Assembly: GCA_963519845.1 (NCBI GenBank)
Contig: CAUQNX010000001.1
Coordinates: 62,001-126,000 of the forward strand
Direction: 5' to 3'
DNA length: 64,000 bases
From: Moellerella sp963519845
GTDB lineage: Bacteria > Pseudomonadota > Gammaproteobacteria > Enterobacterales > Enterobacteriaceae
Position 1 is the stretch's first letter. Each line of letters starts with the position of its first letter. This document shows positions 1 to 8,703 of this stretch, piece after piece. The notes beneath the pieces are model-generated. The model did no database searches, was not told the origin of the DNA, and saw nothing but the letters and a program-made list of their open reading frames with translations. Made by a program: the position numbers and the translations under genes.

Positions 1-191
1 AGATTGAGAGGGATCACTCAATATTCTCTATTTAGTCTAATTAAGTTAATAAAAGAATAAAATACTATGAATTTTATCGCTTATGGCACAAATAAAACAT
101 CGGACTAATATTAGAAAATATAATACATGAAATTTATTAATTAGTTTTTTTAAGGGGTAAAAAACCTCATTATTGACACTTAAATCATGAT

Positions 192-224
192 ATAAAAAAA
201 GCCGGTCCTTAATGGGCCAGCTTT
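192..224 (-). terminator. Intrinsic terminator after the left-edge small gene
   Basis: Read on the minus strand this is a roughly 10-bp GC-rich stem (one G-U wobble, one mismatch) with a 5-base loop, followed by a run of seven T. It lies about 45 bp past the stop of the small gene at 268-606 and matches an intrinsic terminator for it, which supports that gene being transcribed as a unit. Confidence 0.8.
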
Positions 225-267
225 CGATATCGATAAAATATAAAGTAATACTGATTTTAGCGTCGGA

Positions 268-606
268 TTATTTAACCGCTAATAATGGTGTTACATTAGT
301 TAAACCACCAACTGTATTTAATGGGCTTGCTGCGCTAATTCCTGCTTCTTTTGGTGTTTTCATCACATTCATTTGGTTAACTAAAGCATCTGTTGCACCA
401 ACTACATCTTTCACGGGTAAAGCGACTCCCTCTTTTTTCGCCACTTCAGGAACAAATTTAGCCATAATTTTGTTTTTAAGTTCTTTAAGTAGATGCATTC
501 CAACTTCTTCAGCTAAATTTAATGCTTGTTTAGCTAGTGCTTTAAAAATATCTGATTCAACAACAGCTTTGGCCATACTTTTAATTGCATTAAAAAATCC
601 TGACAT
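268..606 (-). CDS. Unrecognised 112-residue protein
   Basis: I do not recognise this protein. The reading frame extends upstream to 645, but the ATG at 606 is preceded by a good ribosome binding site (AAGGAAAT), so the product is most likely 112 residues starting MSGFF. No signal peptide is evident. The first 55 residues are rich in Ala, Lys, Leu and Glu with amphipathic-helix spacing, and the C-terminal half is Gly/Pro/Thr/Val-rich and looks less structured. A strong terminator follows the stop. It lies about 300 bp downstream of ubiI, on the same strand, where E. coli has gcvTHP instead. The ribosome binding site, terminator and uninterrupted frame support a real gene; no function can be assigned. 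Confidence 0.65.
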   Translation of the reverse strand: MSGFFNAIKSMAKAVVESDIFKALAKQALNLAEEVGMHLLKELKNKIMAKFVPEVAKKEGVALPVKDVVGATDALVNQMNVMKTPKEAGISAASPLNTVGGLTNVTPLLAVK

Positions 607-858
607 ATTTATTTCCTTTTTATTTGATATATTAATTAATTCCATTTATTATATTTTTATTGCAGCGGGTAAATAATCTCACTCAGCGGCAATGAGACTA
701 ATTTAATATTTATAAATTATTTTTTCGATTAAAAGCAATGCCACTTTTTATTAATAAGCGGCGAATTTATTTTCTTTAATGAAATAAAATATTAATTAAT
801 TGGTTTTTATAATGAGATATAGCGAAAATACAAATAAACTATTAGATGAAGTGATTAA

Positions 859-890
859 TAATTGGCGACTTAAATATCAAGTCACCAATT
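859..890 (-). terminator. Probable terminator of the pepP-ubiH-ubiI unit
   Basis: An inverted repeat of 12 bp per arm with one mismatch and a 7-base loop lies just beyond the ubiI stop. On the minus strand it is followed by the T-rich but interrupted sequence TATTAATC. It is a plausible, moderately strong intrinsic terminator. Confidence 0.5.
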
Positions 891-904
891 ATATAATTAT
901 TAAC

Positions 905-2149
905 TTATAAACTGGCCGGAACATCCGAAGCTTGTTTTAACCACTCGGGCATATCACTCAATCCCATCGCATGATTCAACAATTGGGGTTTTACTCCAGG
1001 TAATTTATCCGCCAGCACTAAACCTATATCACGGAATAATTTTTTCGCTGGGTTATTTCCCTCAAACAACTGTCTAAAGCCCTGCATGCCAGCTAACATC
1101 AGTGCCGCGCTATGTTTACGGCGTCGTTCGTAACGGCGCAAATAAAGTTGCTGCCCGATATCTTTTCCTTCACGATGCAGACGTTTTAATTCGCCAATCA
1201 ATTCAGCGACATCCATAAAACCTAAATTAACCCCTTGACCAGCTAATGGATGAATAGTATGAGCCGCATCACCTAATAGTGCCAACCGCTGAATAACAAA
1301 GTTACGCGCATAACGACCAACTAAGGGGATCGCTGCTCTAGTGCTGGTTAATTCGCATAGCCCCAAACGCATATCAAAAGCTGTGGCTAATTCACGCTCA
1401 AACTGTTCTTTATCAAGCGTTTTTCTTTGCTCTGCCGAGACTGTAGGCAAAGACCAAACAATAGAGCACAAGTGTGGATCAGAGAGGGGAAGGAAAGCTA
1501 AGATCCCATCACCATGAAATATTTGTCGAGCCACTGCACCATGAGGCTGCTGCGTTCTAATCGTCGCCACCAGTGCACTATGTTCATAGTCCCAGAAGGT
1601 CAGCGGAATATCCGCATGGCTACGTAACCAAGATTGTGCGCCATCAGCCCCGACCACTAGACGAGCCGTCAGCATCTGTTCATCAGCAAGTGTGATAAAG
1701 ACATCATTCTCACCCCAGACAACCTTTTTAATCGATGCGGGTGCTAACAAGCTGATATTTTTACATTGTTCTGCTTTTTGCCACAGTGCATCACGGATCA
1801 CTCGATTCTCAATAATATGTCCTAAGTGCGGAGTAGAGACTTGCTCAGCAGAAAAATGTATCCGCCCAAAACTATCATTGTCCCAAACTTCCATTTCACT
1901 ATAGGGGCTAGCGCGCATGCCCATGATCTGTTGCCAAACACCCAGTTGGGTTAATAATTTTTCACTCGCAGCATTAATTGCGGAGACACGGAGTTCATGT
2001 TCACCCTGTGGATCAAAATCGCCTGTTGAGGGATGATTTTCGATTACCGCAACGCGTAATCCACTCCCCTTTTGCCCATCGGCTAGACCGCAAGCTAAGG
2101 CTAAACCCACCATACCGCCACCGGCGATAACCACATCAAATGATTGCAT
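905..2149 (-). CDS. ubiI: 2-octaprenylphenol 5-hydroxylase UbiI (VisC)
   Basis: FAD-dependent aromatic hydroxylase that adds the C5 hydroxyl in aerobic ubiquinone synthesis. The N-terminal dinucleotide-binding motif GGGMVGLA lies at about residues 11-18. The second FAD motif, GDAAHTIHPLAGQG, and the UbiH/UbiI/Coq6 family end are clear, and the protein aligns throughout with E. coli UbiI (400 residues there, 414 here). I chose the ATG at 2149 by homology (MQS start) and the AGAGGA upstream, rather than an ATG eight codons earlier. It is last in the run ygfB-pepP-ubiH-ubiI, all on the minus strand with short gaps, as in E. coli. The downstream gcvTHP operon of E. coli is absent. Confidence 0.96.
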   Translation of the reverse strand: MQSFDVVIAGGGMVGLALACGLADGQKGSGLRVAVIENHPSTGDFDPQGEHELRVSAINAASEKLLTQLGVWQQIMGMRASPYSEMEVWDNDSFGRIHFSAEQVSTPHLGHIIENRVIRDALWQKAEQCKNISLLAPASIKKVVWGENDVFITLADEQMLTARLVVGADGAQSWLRSHADIPLTFWDYEHSALVATIRTQQPHGAVARQIFHGDGILAFLPLSDPHLCSIVWSLPTVSAEQRKTLDKEQFERELATAFDMRLGLCELTSTRAAIPLVGRYARNFVIQRLALLGDAAHTIHPLAGQGVNLGFMDVAELIGELKRLHREGKDIGQQLYLRRYERRRKHSAALMLAGMQGFRQLFEGNNPAKKLFRDIGLVLADKLPGVKPQLLNHAMGLSDMPEWLKQASDVPASL

Positions 2150-2203
2150 ATCGATAAATCCTCTTAGTCCCATAACGCTTAGCGCTATGGCTATAAATCA
2201 TGT

Positions 2204-3382
2204 CTATAGATCAGCAACCCAACCTAATGTCTGTCGCGCCAGTAAATTACGTGCTGGCGGTAGCATCTCCATCGCCATCAAGCCAAGATTTCGCCCAACA
2301 ACCAAGGGAATGCAGCGATTTGCAAATAAGCGAACCAATCCATCAGTCATAGCTACTGTCTTGTTTCTATCGAGATGACGAGATTGCTGATATTGATTCA
2401 ATACCGCAAATGCCCCTATATCCTCGCCTCTTTGTGCTGCCTCAGTCACAGATTGCGCCAGCTGCATCACATCACGCATGCCCAGATTAAAACCTTGTCC
2501 CGCAATAGGATGTAATGTCTGAGAAGCATTGCCCACCAGCGCAACACGATGGCTCACCTGGCGAACGGATTTTCTTAGTACTAAGGGATAACAGTTGCGT
2601 TTCCCAACCTGTTCTATTCGTCCTAGACGCCAACCAAATGCCATCTGTAACTTATTCAAGAAGGTCGCATCATCCCATAAGGCGATTTCATCAGCATCTT
2701 GATGATTGTGACACCAAACCAGTGAACTGCGCCCTTGCGACATAGGCAACAAAGCCAGTGGACCGAATTCTGTAAAGCGTTCAAACGCCCGGCCATTAGG
2801 GTTCTTTTCAGTTTTAATATTGGCAATAATCGCAACTTGCTGATAATCATCTTGTTGCCACTGCATATTACAGGCATGTCCAATAGCTGAGTGGCTACCA
2901 TCCGCAGCGATCAGTAACGTGCCCTCGATGCACTCTCCGCTATCGAGTGTAACGGAAACCTGCTCTTGAGTACGATTGAGTGATTCAACTTTCGCTGGGC
3001 AATGTAGGGTAACACCCGGCGCTTTTTCTAATAATGAAAAGAGTCTTGCTCCCGCATCATGGAGCTCAATCACATTGCCTAACTCAGTGATATGGTGCTC
3101 ATGTGCATCGATATTAACAAAGCCTGCATGTCCGCGATCAGAGACATGAACGTGAGTAATAGGTGTTACGCAATCAGCTAAAGCAGGCCAGATACCAATA
3201 CTCGCTAATCGTTGGCATGTACCATAAGCCAAGGCAATCGAACGGGCATCAAAGCCAGGATGCTGTTGGTTCGGTAGTCTCGATTCAATTAATGAAACGG
3301 GCACTTTGCCTTGACTCAGCGCTGAAATAGCAAGTGCAAGCGTTGCCCCTGCCATACCCCCACCAACAATAATCACATTCAT
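2204..3382 (-). CDS. ubiH: 2-octaprenyl-6-methoxyphenol hydroxylase UbiH
   Basis: Flavoprotein hydroxylase acting at C1 of the benzoquinone ring in ubiquinone synthesis. It is 392 residues, the same length as E. coli UbiH. The N-terminal motif VGGGMAGATLA binds FAD, and the motif GNASQTLHPIAGQGFNLG near residue 290 is the second FAD contact; Asn replaces the more usual Asp at its second position, which I believe also occurs in this subfamily. It is a paralogue of the adjacent UbiI, with which it is probably co-transcribed (54-bp gap). Both are expected to work in the soluble Ubi complex. Confidence 0.96.
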   Translation of the reverse strand: MNVIIVGGGMAGATLALAISALSQGKVPVSLIESRLPNQQHPGFDARSIALAYGTCQRLASIGIWPALADCVTPITHVHVSDRGHAGFVNIDAHEHHITELGNVIELHDAGARLFSLLEKAPGVTLHCPAKVESLNRTQEQVSVTLDSGECIEGTLLIAADGSHSAIGHACNMQWQQDDYQQVAIIANIKTEKNPNGRAFERFTEFGPLALLPMSQGRSSLVWCHNHQDADEIALWDDATFLNKLQMAFGWRLGRIEQVGKRNCYPLVLRKSVRQVSHRVALVGNASQTLHPIAGQGFNLGMRDVMQLAQSVTEAAQRGEDIGAFAVLNQYQQSRHLDRNKTVAMTDGLVRLFANRCIPLVVGRNLGLMAMEMLPPARNLLARQTLGWVADL

Positions 3383-3399
3383 TCTCTATTATTTACCTT

Positions 3400-4722
3400 T
3401 TACCACGTATTAATTTTTGCTTGCGCCATAAGAGCTTCAATTTCATCTGCATCTTTGACCACGCTATCCGTTAGATTTTCATTTCCGGTTTTGGTGATCA
3501 CAATGTCATCTTCAATACGAATACCAATACCACGATATTCCAGTGGCACATCTGCGTCTGGCGCAATATAGAGCCCAGGTTCAATGGTAATCACCATACC
3601 CGGTTCTAGAATACGATCGCGATCAGTACCATAAAAGCCAACATCATGGACATCGAGTCCCAACCAGTGACTTAAACCATGCATAAAGAAAGCTTGATGT
3701 GCTTTGTCCTCGATCAATTGATCGACATCGCCTTGTAAAATACCTAACTTGACAAGACCTTCGACTTTAAGACGCACGACCTGAAGCGTGACTTCATGAA
3801 TGCTGGTGCCCGGACGATAGAGAGATAACGCCAGATTTAATGAATTTAATACGATGTCGTAGAGTTCACGCTGCGGACGACTAAATTTACCACCGACAGG
3901 GAAAGTTCTAGTAATATCCCCTGAATAGCCTTGATATTCAGCACCGGCGTCGATCAATACCAGATCGCCCTCTTTCATTTTACTTTCATTTTCAGTGTAA
4001 TGAAGAATACAAGCATTATCCCCACTACCGACAATAGTATTGTAAGAAGGCCAACGAGCACCATGGCGAGTGAATTCATACTCGATTTCACCGGCAAGTT
4101 GATACTCATACATACCCGGCTGACAGGTTTTCATCGCTCGAATATGGGCAAGTGCGGAAATTTCACCGGCTTTGCGCATCTGTTCTAACTCAATATCTGA
4201 TTTAAATAGGCGCATTTCATGTACTATTGGGCGCCAATCAATCAGTGTCGTCGGTGCTTTCAGATTGCGGCGACTTCCTTGGCGTAAACGCTCCAATGCG
4301 GAAAAAACCAATTTATCAGCATAATCATATTCACCTTGTGCATGGTAAACCACATCAAGACCATTCAATAACTGATATAATTGCTCATCAATCTCATTAA
4401 AAGGAAGTGCTTTATCAACCCCCAACTTTTCAGGGGCAGCATCTTGCCCTAAACGACGCCCAAACCAAATTTCAGCGGTTAAATCACGAACACGATTAAA
4501 TAATACGCTATGGCTATGAGTTTCATCACTTTTTATCAGAACCAATACCGCTTCTGTTTCACTAAATCCAGTGAGATACAAAAAATCACTGTGTTGGCGA
4601 TAGGGATAATCAGAATCAGAATTGCGCTGAGCAGATGGAGAAGAGAATATAATCGCAGCACTCGCGGGCTGCATTTGCGCCAATAATGCTTTACGGCGAG
4701 ACATAAATTCTTGTTTGTTCAT
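3400..4722 (-). CDS. pepP: Xaa-Pro aminopeptidase PepP
   Basis: Cytosolic metalloaminopeptidase that removes an N-terminal residue preceding proline. The C-terminal pita-bread domain shows the dimanganese ligands in order: Asp in LIDAGAEYQGY, Asp in GDITRTFP, His in HGLSHWLG, Glu in TIEPGLY and Glu in IRIEDDIV. The start at 4722 follows a strong GGAGAGGG site and gives 440 residues, next to 441 in E. coli; the frame stays open 16 codons further up to the ygfB stop but lacks homology there. It lies between ygfB and ubiH, as in E. coli. Confidence 0.97.
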   Translation of the reverse strand: MNKQEFMSRRKALLAQMQPASAAIIFSSPSAQRNSDSDYPYRQHSDFLYLTGFSETEAVLVLIKSDETHSHSVLFNRVRDLTAEIWFGRRLGQDAAPEKLGVDKALPFNEIDEQLYQLLNGLDVVYHAQGEYDYADKLVFSALERLRQGSRRNLKAPTTLIDWRPIVHEMRLFKSDIELEQMRKAGEISALAHIRAMKTCQPGMYEYQLAGEIEYEFTRHGARWPSYNTIVGSGDNACILHYTENESKMKEGDLVLIDAGAEYQGYSGDITRTFPVGGKFSRPQRELYDIVLNSLNLALSLYRPGTSIHEVTLQVVRLKVEGLVKLGILQGDVDQLIEDKAHQAFFMHGLSHWLGLDVHDVGFYGTDRDRILEPGMVITIEPGLYIAPDADVPLEYRGIGIRIEDDIVITKTGNENLTDSVVKDADEIEALMAQAKINTW

Positions 4723-4770
4723 ACCCTCTCCTACTTTTATTTTAAGGTCAGATCCGAATATTCTGGACAA

Positions 4771-5349
4771 TTAGTGTAATGTTGGCTTGCTATTATCCGC
4801 TATAACACCAACACTTTTCCCTTCCGTTAGTGCGATATAACAAAGCTGTACGGCAACCCGGACATATTCGAGCACTTCTTCTAAGGCCTGCTCGAGCTCT
4901 TCCTGATCTTCATCTTCATCATATCCCAGCATACCGATATCACGTAAATCAGTGATTATCTCACTAATTTCTTTTTTATCTGTTAACTTAGACTGAGTAA
5001 CACCAACACCAAGTAGAAAGTGGTTTACCCAGCCAGAGAGTTGATCCGCGCGCGCGAAAACGGGGCCCTCTTCATCGGGAAGCAGTAATGAAAAAGTGAA
5101 CTCAGTATCATCAAGAACTTCAAAGGTGGTGTCATAGAGTTCACGTAGCGGCGCAGAGAGCACATGTGAAAAGGCTAAGCCATCATTTGCGAGGTCATGT
5201 ACCAGTGTTTGCCAGCTATGGTCACGATCGCCACCACAGATAAGGCCGGTGATCAGGCCATGAATTTCAGCTGCAGTCAATGCGACTGATTGCTGGTGCA
5301 GTAGTTGATCGAGTAATTCGTAATTAGGTAAAGATTTTTGTATTGACAT
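4771..5349 (-). CDS. ygfB: UPF0149 family protein YgfB
   Basis: This protein has 192 residues and is of the UPF0149/YecA-like family without the C-terminal SEC-C zinc motif. It is acidic with a run of Asp/Glu near residues 145-160 (YDEDEDQEELEQALEE). Its biochemical role is not established in E. coli; a Pseudomonas homologue has been linked to regulation of ampDh3, so a regulatory role is possible but not shown here. It is first in the minus-strand run leading to pepP-ubiH-ubiI and is divergent from zapA with a 182-bp shared promoter region, the same layout as in E. coli. Confidence 0.93.
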   Translation of the reverse strand: MSIQKSLPNYELLDQLLHQQSVALTAAEIHGLITGLICGGDRDHSWQTLVHDLANDGLAFSHVLSAPLRELYDTTFEVLDDTEFTFSLLLPDEEGPVFARADQLSGWVNHFLLGVGVTQSKLTDKKEISEIITDLRDIGMLGYDEDEDQEELEQALEEVLEYVRVAVQLCYIALTEGKSVGVIADNSKPTLH

Positions 5350-5531
5350 GTATTTTCGTCACATTAGCGGTAATAATTCGTGATATGCTACCATCAAGGA
5401 TAGCGGCTATACCAGATAACCCTAGAATTAGTCTGTTTTTTCAGCATAGTGGCTCATTATAACGGAATTTACGTCGATATACGCCGAACATTTTACTTTT
5501 TGCAGTGTGTTTTATTTAGCAGGGAGATTGC

Positions 5532-5861
5532 ATGTCTGCACAACCAGTTGATATTCAAATTTTCGGACGCTCGATGCGGGTCAATTGCCCCCTAGAGCAA
5601 CATGATGCGCTGCAAGTAGCAGCGGCAGAACTTGAAGAAAGATTAAAAGATCTAAAGAGTCGCAGTGGAGTCACCAATACAGAGCAACTGGCTTTTATTG
5701 TCGCCCTGAATGTTTGTCACGAATTAGCACAAGAAAAGACAAAGACGCGTGATTATGCTTATAATATGGAAGAGAAGATTAGAATGTTGCAGCAAACGAT
5801 AGAACAAGCGCTGCATGATCAGGTGCGTATCACTGAAAGGAAAGTGCTGCCCATAGAATAA
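5532..5861 (+). CDS. zapA: Cell division protein ZapA
   Basis: Z-ring-associated protein that crosslinks FtsZ filaments. It has 109 residues, identical in length to E. coli ZapA, with an N-terminal globular domain (SAQPVDIQIFGRSMRVNCP) and a long C-terminal helix from about residue 70 that forms the coiled-coil tetramer (MEEKIRMLQQTIEQAL). A ribosome binding site AGGGAGA precedes the ATG. It sits immediately upstream of the 6S RNA gene, the conserved enterobacterial order. It is separate in the genome from the FtsZ cluster, which is also in this window at about 38 kb. Confidence 0.97.
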   Translation: MSAQPVDIQIFGRSMRVNCPLEQHDALQVAAAELEERLKDLKSRSGVTNTEQLAFIVALNVCHELAQEKTKTRDYAYNMEEKIRMLQQTIEQALHDQVRITERKVLPIE

Positions 5862-5972
5862 TTATACTTAATTATCATGTGCTAGTAGTGTAAAGGAATG
5901 AAATTTGGGTTGCTTTCTTACGCCAGATTCATACAATGGTTACATAGAGTTGCTTAACGAGACTCTAAAAGA

Positions 5973-6152
5973 ATTTCTCTGAGATGTTTGTCAGTGGGCG
6001 AGTCCCCTGAGCCGATATTTAGAACAAACAGAATGCGGCTAATGCGCTGGTGAGCATGCCTGATTCGTCAGGAAGCCTAAAGGTTGCAGTGTTGCGTTCA
6101 CCTTGAACCATGGGTTCAAGGGTTACAGCCTACGACGGCATCTCGGAGACCC
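5973..6152 (+). ncRNA. ssrS: 6S RNA
   Basis: The sequence aligns with E. coli 6S RNA at both ends and in the middle: it starts ATTTCTCTGAGATG, contains the block GTCCCCTGAGCCGATATTT, the segment GGTGAGCATGC, the block TTCACCTTGAACC followed by GGGTTCAAGGGTTACAGCC, and ends GGCATCTCGGAGAC. The complementary ends (TCTCTGAGATG with CATCTCGGAGA) form the closing stem. The length is about 180 nt against about 184 in E. coli. The RNA mimics an open promoter and sequesters sigma70 RNA polymerase in stationary phase. It lies between zapA and ygfA as expected, and in E. coli is co-transcribed with ygfA. The exact 3' end is estimated. Confidence 0.96.
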
Positions 6153-6393
6153 ACCTTTCAGTAGTAACCTCAACTCGACTCTTTATTCTTATTCATTATA
6201 TTTTATCGCTGAATTTCCTCTCTTTTTAAGACCAATAAATCTATTAATATAATAATTGACTGATTTTCATATGCTTTCTTGCCTTCAACCCAACAATCGG
6301 TTCCTCATTCACAAAAACAACATTCTTTTATCCAATCTACTGACTATTTAGCTTATTATTGGTATAAATCGATTGTCCATAGGAAGTCGTCTT

Positions 6394-6984
6394 ATGTCAG
6401 ATACCCAAGCTTTACAACGAAAACAGATACGTCAACATATTCGCCAGCAGCGTCGGCAACTCACTCCCCAACAACAACAGCAAGCCGCCCAGCAAGTCGC
6501 TAAAAATTTCCTTGATCATCCACGCCTAAAAAAAGCCAATAATATTGCGCTATTTCTCTCTTTTGATGGTGAAATTGATACCCGTCCCTTAATTCAGCAA
6601 CTTTGGCAGCTGAATAAACAGATTTATTTACCTGTGTTGCACCCTTTTAGTAAACACAATTTGCTATTTCTGCGCTATTCACCTCAAAGTAAACTGGTTA
6701 AAAATCACTATAAGATTGATGAACCGCCACTGGATGTTCAAAGTGTTCTGCCGATTAACCAACTAGATATTATGATTATTCCGTTAGTTGCCTTTGATTT
6801 AACCGGACAGCGACTAGGAATGGGAGGCGGTTTTTACGATAGAACCCTAGCTCATTGGCAAAAGAATGGTTTTTATCCGATTGGATTGGCTCATGATTGC
6901 CAGCTCGTTGAGCAGTTACCCACAGCACATTGGGATATTCCACTTCCTGAAATTATTACGCCGCAGAAAAGATGGCAGTGGTGA
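6394..6984 (+). CDS. ygfA: 5-formyltetrahydrofolate cyclo-ligase
   Basis: This enzyme (also called Fau) converts 5-formyl-THF to 5,10-methenyl-THF using ATP. The 196 residues show the Lys/Arg-rich N-terminus with RKQIRQHIRQQRRQL, the substrate region FLSFDGEIDTRPL, and the family signature LGMGGGFYDRTL near residue 150. The start ATG at 6394 follows AGGAAG; a TTG seven codons upstream is in frame but has no better signal. Its position directly after 6S RNA (about 240 bp) is the conserved enterobacterial arrangement, and in E. coli processing of the ssrS-ygfA transcript links the two. Confidence 0.95.
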   Translation: MSDTQALQRKQIRQHIRQQRRQLTPQQQQQAAQQVAKNFLDHPRLKKANNIALFLSFDGEIDTRPLIQQLWQLNKQIYLPVLHPFSKHNLLFLRYSPQSKLVKNHYKIDEPPLDVQSVLPINQLDIMIIPLVAFDLTGQRLGMGGGFYDRTLAHWQKNGFYPIGLAHDCQLVEQLPTAHWDIPLPEIITPQKRWQW

Positions 6985-7020
6985 TGATTGTAAAGCGTAG
7001 ATAATTTGAATTTTAAACAA

Positions 7021-7058
7021 AAAAATAAGTCAGCATCAAAATCAGCTGACTTATTTTC
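7021..7058. terminator. Bidirectional terminator between ygfA and serA
   Basis: A perfect 13-bp inverted repeat (AAAATAAGTCAGC and its complement) with a 10-base loop lies between the convergent ygfA and serA stops. It has A-rich flank on the left and TTTT on the right, so it can end transcripts from both sides. Confidence 0.88.
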
Positions 7059-7072
7059 ATCAATAAAACGGA

Positions 7073-8323
7073 TTAGAACAGTAAACGTGCCCGAACAGTG
7101 CCCGGCAGCTGTTTCAGTTCCAACAATACTTCATCGGCTTGACCCGGTGACTGCGCCATAATATCAATAACCACATAACCAATATTGCCAGAAGTTCTGA
7201 GATATTGACCTACAACGTTGATATTATTCTTCATAAATACTTGGTTAATGCTGTTCATCATGCCCGGACGATTTTCATGGATATGCAGCAGACGATTAGA
7301 GTCTCCAGCATGAACCGGTAGTGAAACCTCTGGGAAGTTGACGGCAGAGAGTGTTGAACCATTATCTGAGTATTTAGCTAATTTGCTCGCCACTTCTAAA
7401 CCAATATTTTCTTGAGCTTCAACGGTTGAACCACCAATATGTGGGGTCAAAATTACGTTGTCGAACTTAATTAGCTCAGAAATAAAGGGATCATTAGGAT
7501 CATTATTAGCCGCAGGTTCAGTTGGGAAAACATCCACAGCAGCACCAGAAAGATGTTTTGACTCTAGCGCGTCACAGAGGGCAGGAATATCAACCACACT
7601 ACCGCGAGCAGCATTAATCAAAATCGAACCGGGTTTCATTAACTCAAATTGTGCTTTGCCAAACATATTGGTGGTGCTGTCAGTTTCAGGCACATGCAAA
7701 GTTACCACATCACTCATATTGAGTAATTCAGCTAAAGAGTAGACTTGTGTCGCATTACCTAAAGTGAGCTTATTTTCGATATCATAGAAATAGACGTCCA
7801 TACCAATACTTTCAGCTAAAATACTAAGCTGAGTACCAATATGCCCATAGCCGATAATACCGAGCTTTTTGCCGCGAGCTTCATAACAACCTTTAGCTTG
7901 TTTATCCCAGATACCGCGATGGGCTTTCATATTTGCTTCAGGAATACGACGCATTAATAGTAATAATTGGCCTAATACCATTTCAGCAACTGAACGGGTA
8001 TTTGAGAAAGGCGCATTAAATACTGGAATACCTCGCTCGGCAGCTGCCACTAAATCAACTTGGTTGGTGCCAATACAGAAACAGCCTACAGCAACTAGCT
8101 TCTCAGCAGCAGCAAAAACCGATTCAGTAAGATGAGTACGTGAGCGTATCCCGACAAAACGCGCATCTTTGATCGCAACTTTTAGTTCGTCTTCTGATAG
8201 CGCACCTTTATGGTATTCAATATTAGTATAACCCGCTGCACGTAGGTTATCCACCGCACTTTGGTGTACGCCTTCCAGTAATAAAAATTTTATTTTGTCT
8301 TTTTCTAAAGATACCTTGACCAT
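7073..8323 (-). CDS. serA: D-3-phosphoglycerate dehydrogenase SerA
   Basis: First enzyme of serine synthesis: it oxidises 3-phosphoglycerate with NAD. The 416 residues (410 in E. coli) show the Rossmann motif GIIGYGHIGTQ near residue 160, the catalytic Arg in NAARGSVVD, Glu in VFPTEPA and His in TPHIGGS. A C-terminal ACT domain (from about residue 345, HIHENRPGMMNSIN) binds serine for feedback inhibition. The start is MVKVSLEKDKIKF, matching E. coli. The 380-bp upstream gap carries a CRP-like site; E. coli serA is controlled by Lrp and CRP. It lies next to rpiA on the same strand, as in E. coli. Confidence 0.98.
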   Translation of the reverse strand: MVKVSLEKDKIKFLLLEGVHQSAVDNLRAAGYTNIEYHKGALSEDELKVAIKDARFVGIRSRTHLTESVFAAAEKLVAVGCFCIGTNQVDLVAAAERGIPVFNAPFSNTRSVAEMVLGQLLLLMRRIPEANMKAHRGIWDKQAKGCYEARGKKLGIIGYGHIGTQLSILAESIGMDVYFYDIENKLTLGNATQVYSLAELLNMSDVVTLHVPETDSTTNMFGKAQFELMKPGSILINAARGSVVDIPALCDALESKHLSGAAVDVFPTEPAANNDPNDPFISELIKFDNVILTPHIGGSTVEAQENIGLEVASKLAKYSDNGSTLSAVNFPEVSLPVHAGDSNRLLHIHENRPGMMNSINQVFMKNNINVVGQYLRTSGNIGYVVIDIMAQSPGQADEVLLELKQLPGTVRARLLF

Positions 8324-8531
8324 TTACCCTGTCCTATTCGCTTAGTATTCATGTTAGCGAAATCTCAGTGGATTTCGTTTTTTCTTATACCAACATAACA
8401 AAAAATGGCACAGTATCAATACAATCGTTTGCCTCTTCAGCAGCACGAGTTAAAGCAAAATTAAAGTTTTACAAAATAAAATCAAGTCTGAGGATAGAAA
8501 GCCAGGATTTTGCTGATCAGGAATAGATTAA

Positions 8532-8547
8532 TGTGATATATATCACC
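8532..8547. promoter_or_regulatory. Candidate CRP site upstream of serA
   Basis: TGTGATATATATCACC matches the CRP consensus TGTGA-N6-TCACA at nine of ten core positions. It lies about 210 bp upstream of the serA start codon. CRP and Lrp activation of serA is known in E. coli, so this location is functionally sensible. It is a motif match only. Confidence 0.6.
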
Positions 8548-8656
8548 AAAATGCTAAGGTGAGAAATAAATTAAATATTTTTTATTACTCTTTAACCATA
8601 AAATTCAATAAAATAAAAATAATCAATTAATTTAGTATCTTAGCGAGAAATTAAGC

Positions 8657-8688
8657 ATAAAAAACGCCCATAAAAATCATGAGCGTTA
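8657..8688 (-). terminator. rpiA terminator
   Basis: Minus-strand stem AACGCTCAT with ATGGGCGTT (one wobble), a 7-base loop and a run of six T. It begins about 16 bp past the rpiA stop. Confidence 0.85.
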
Positions 8689-8703
8689 TCTGATTGATTT
8701 GAT

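Larger units (their letters stand above)
8324..8703. other. serA-rpiA intergenic region
   Basis: This 380-bp AT-rich gap separates the rpiA stop from the serA start, with both genes on the minus strand. It should hold the serA promoter. I see a CRP-type site at 8532-8547 and the rpiA terminator at 8657-8688, and no credible ORF. Several A/T tracts in the middle would suit Lrp, but I cannot define a site. Confidence 0.6.

Noticed and set aside
212..676. 154-codon open frame on the plus strand
   Set aside because: It lies wholly over the minus-strand small gene, has no ribosome binding site and begins within the terminator of that gene. It is a shadow frame.
812..910. 32-codon plus-strand ORF (MRYSENTNKLLDEV...) ending in ubiI
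   Set aside because: No ribosome binding site, overlaps the ubiI stop and its terminator hairpin, and is composed of AT-rich codons. Probably chance.
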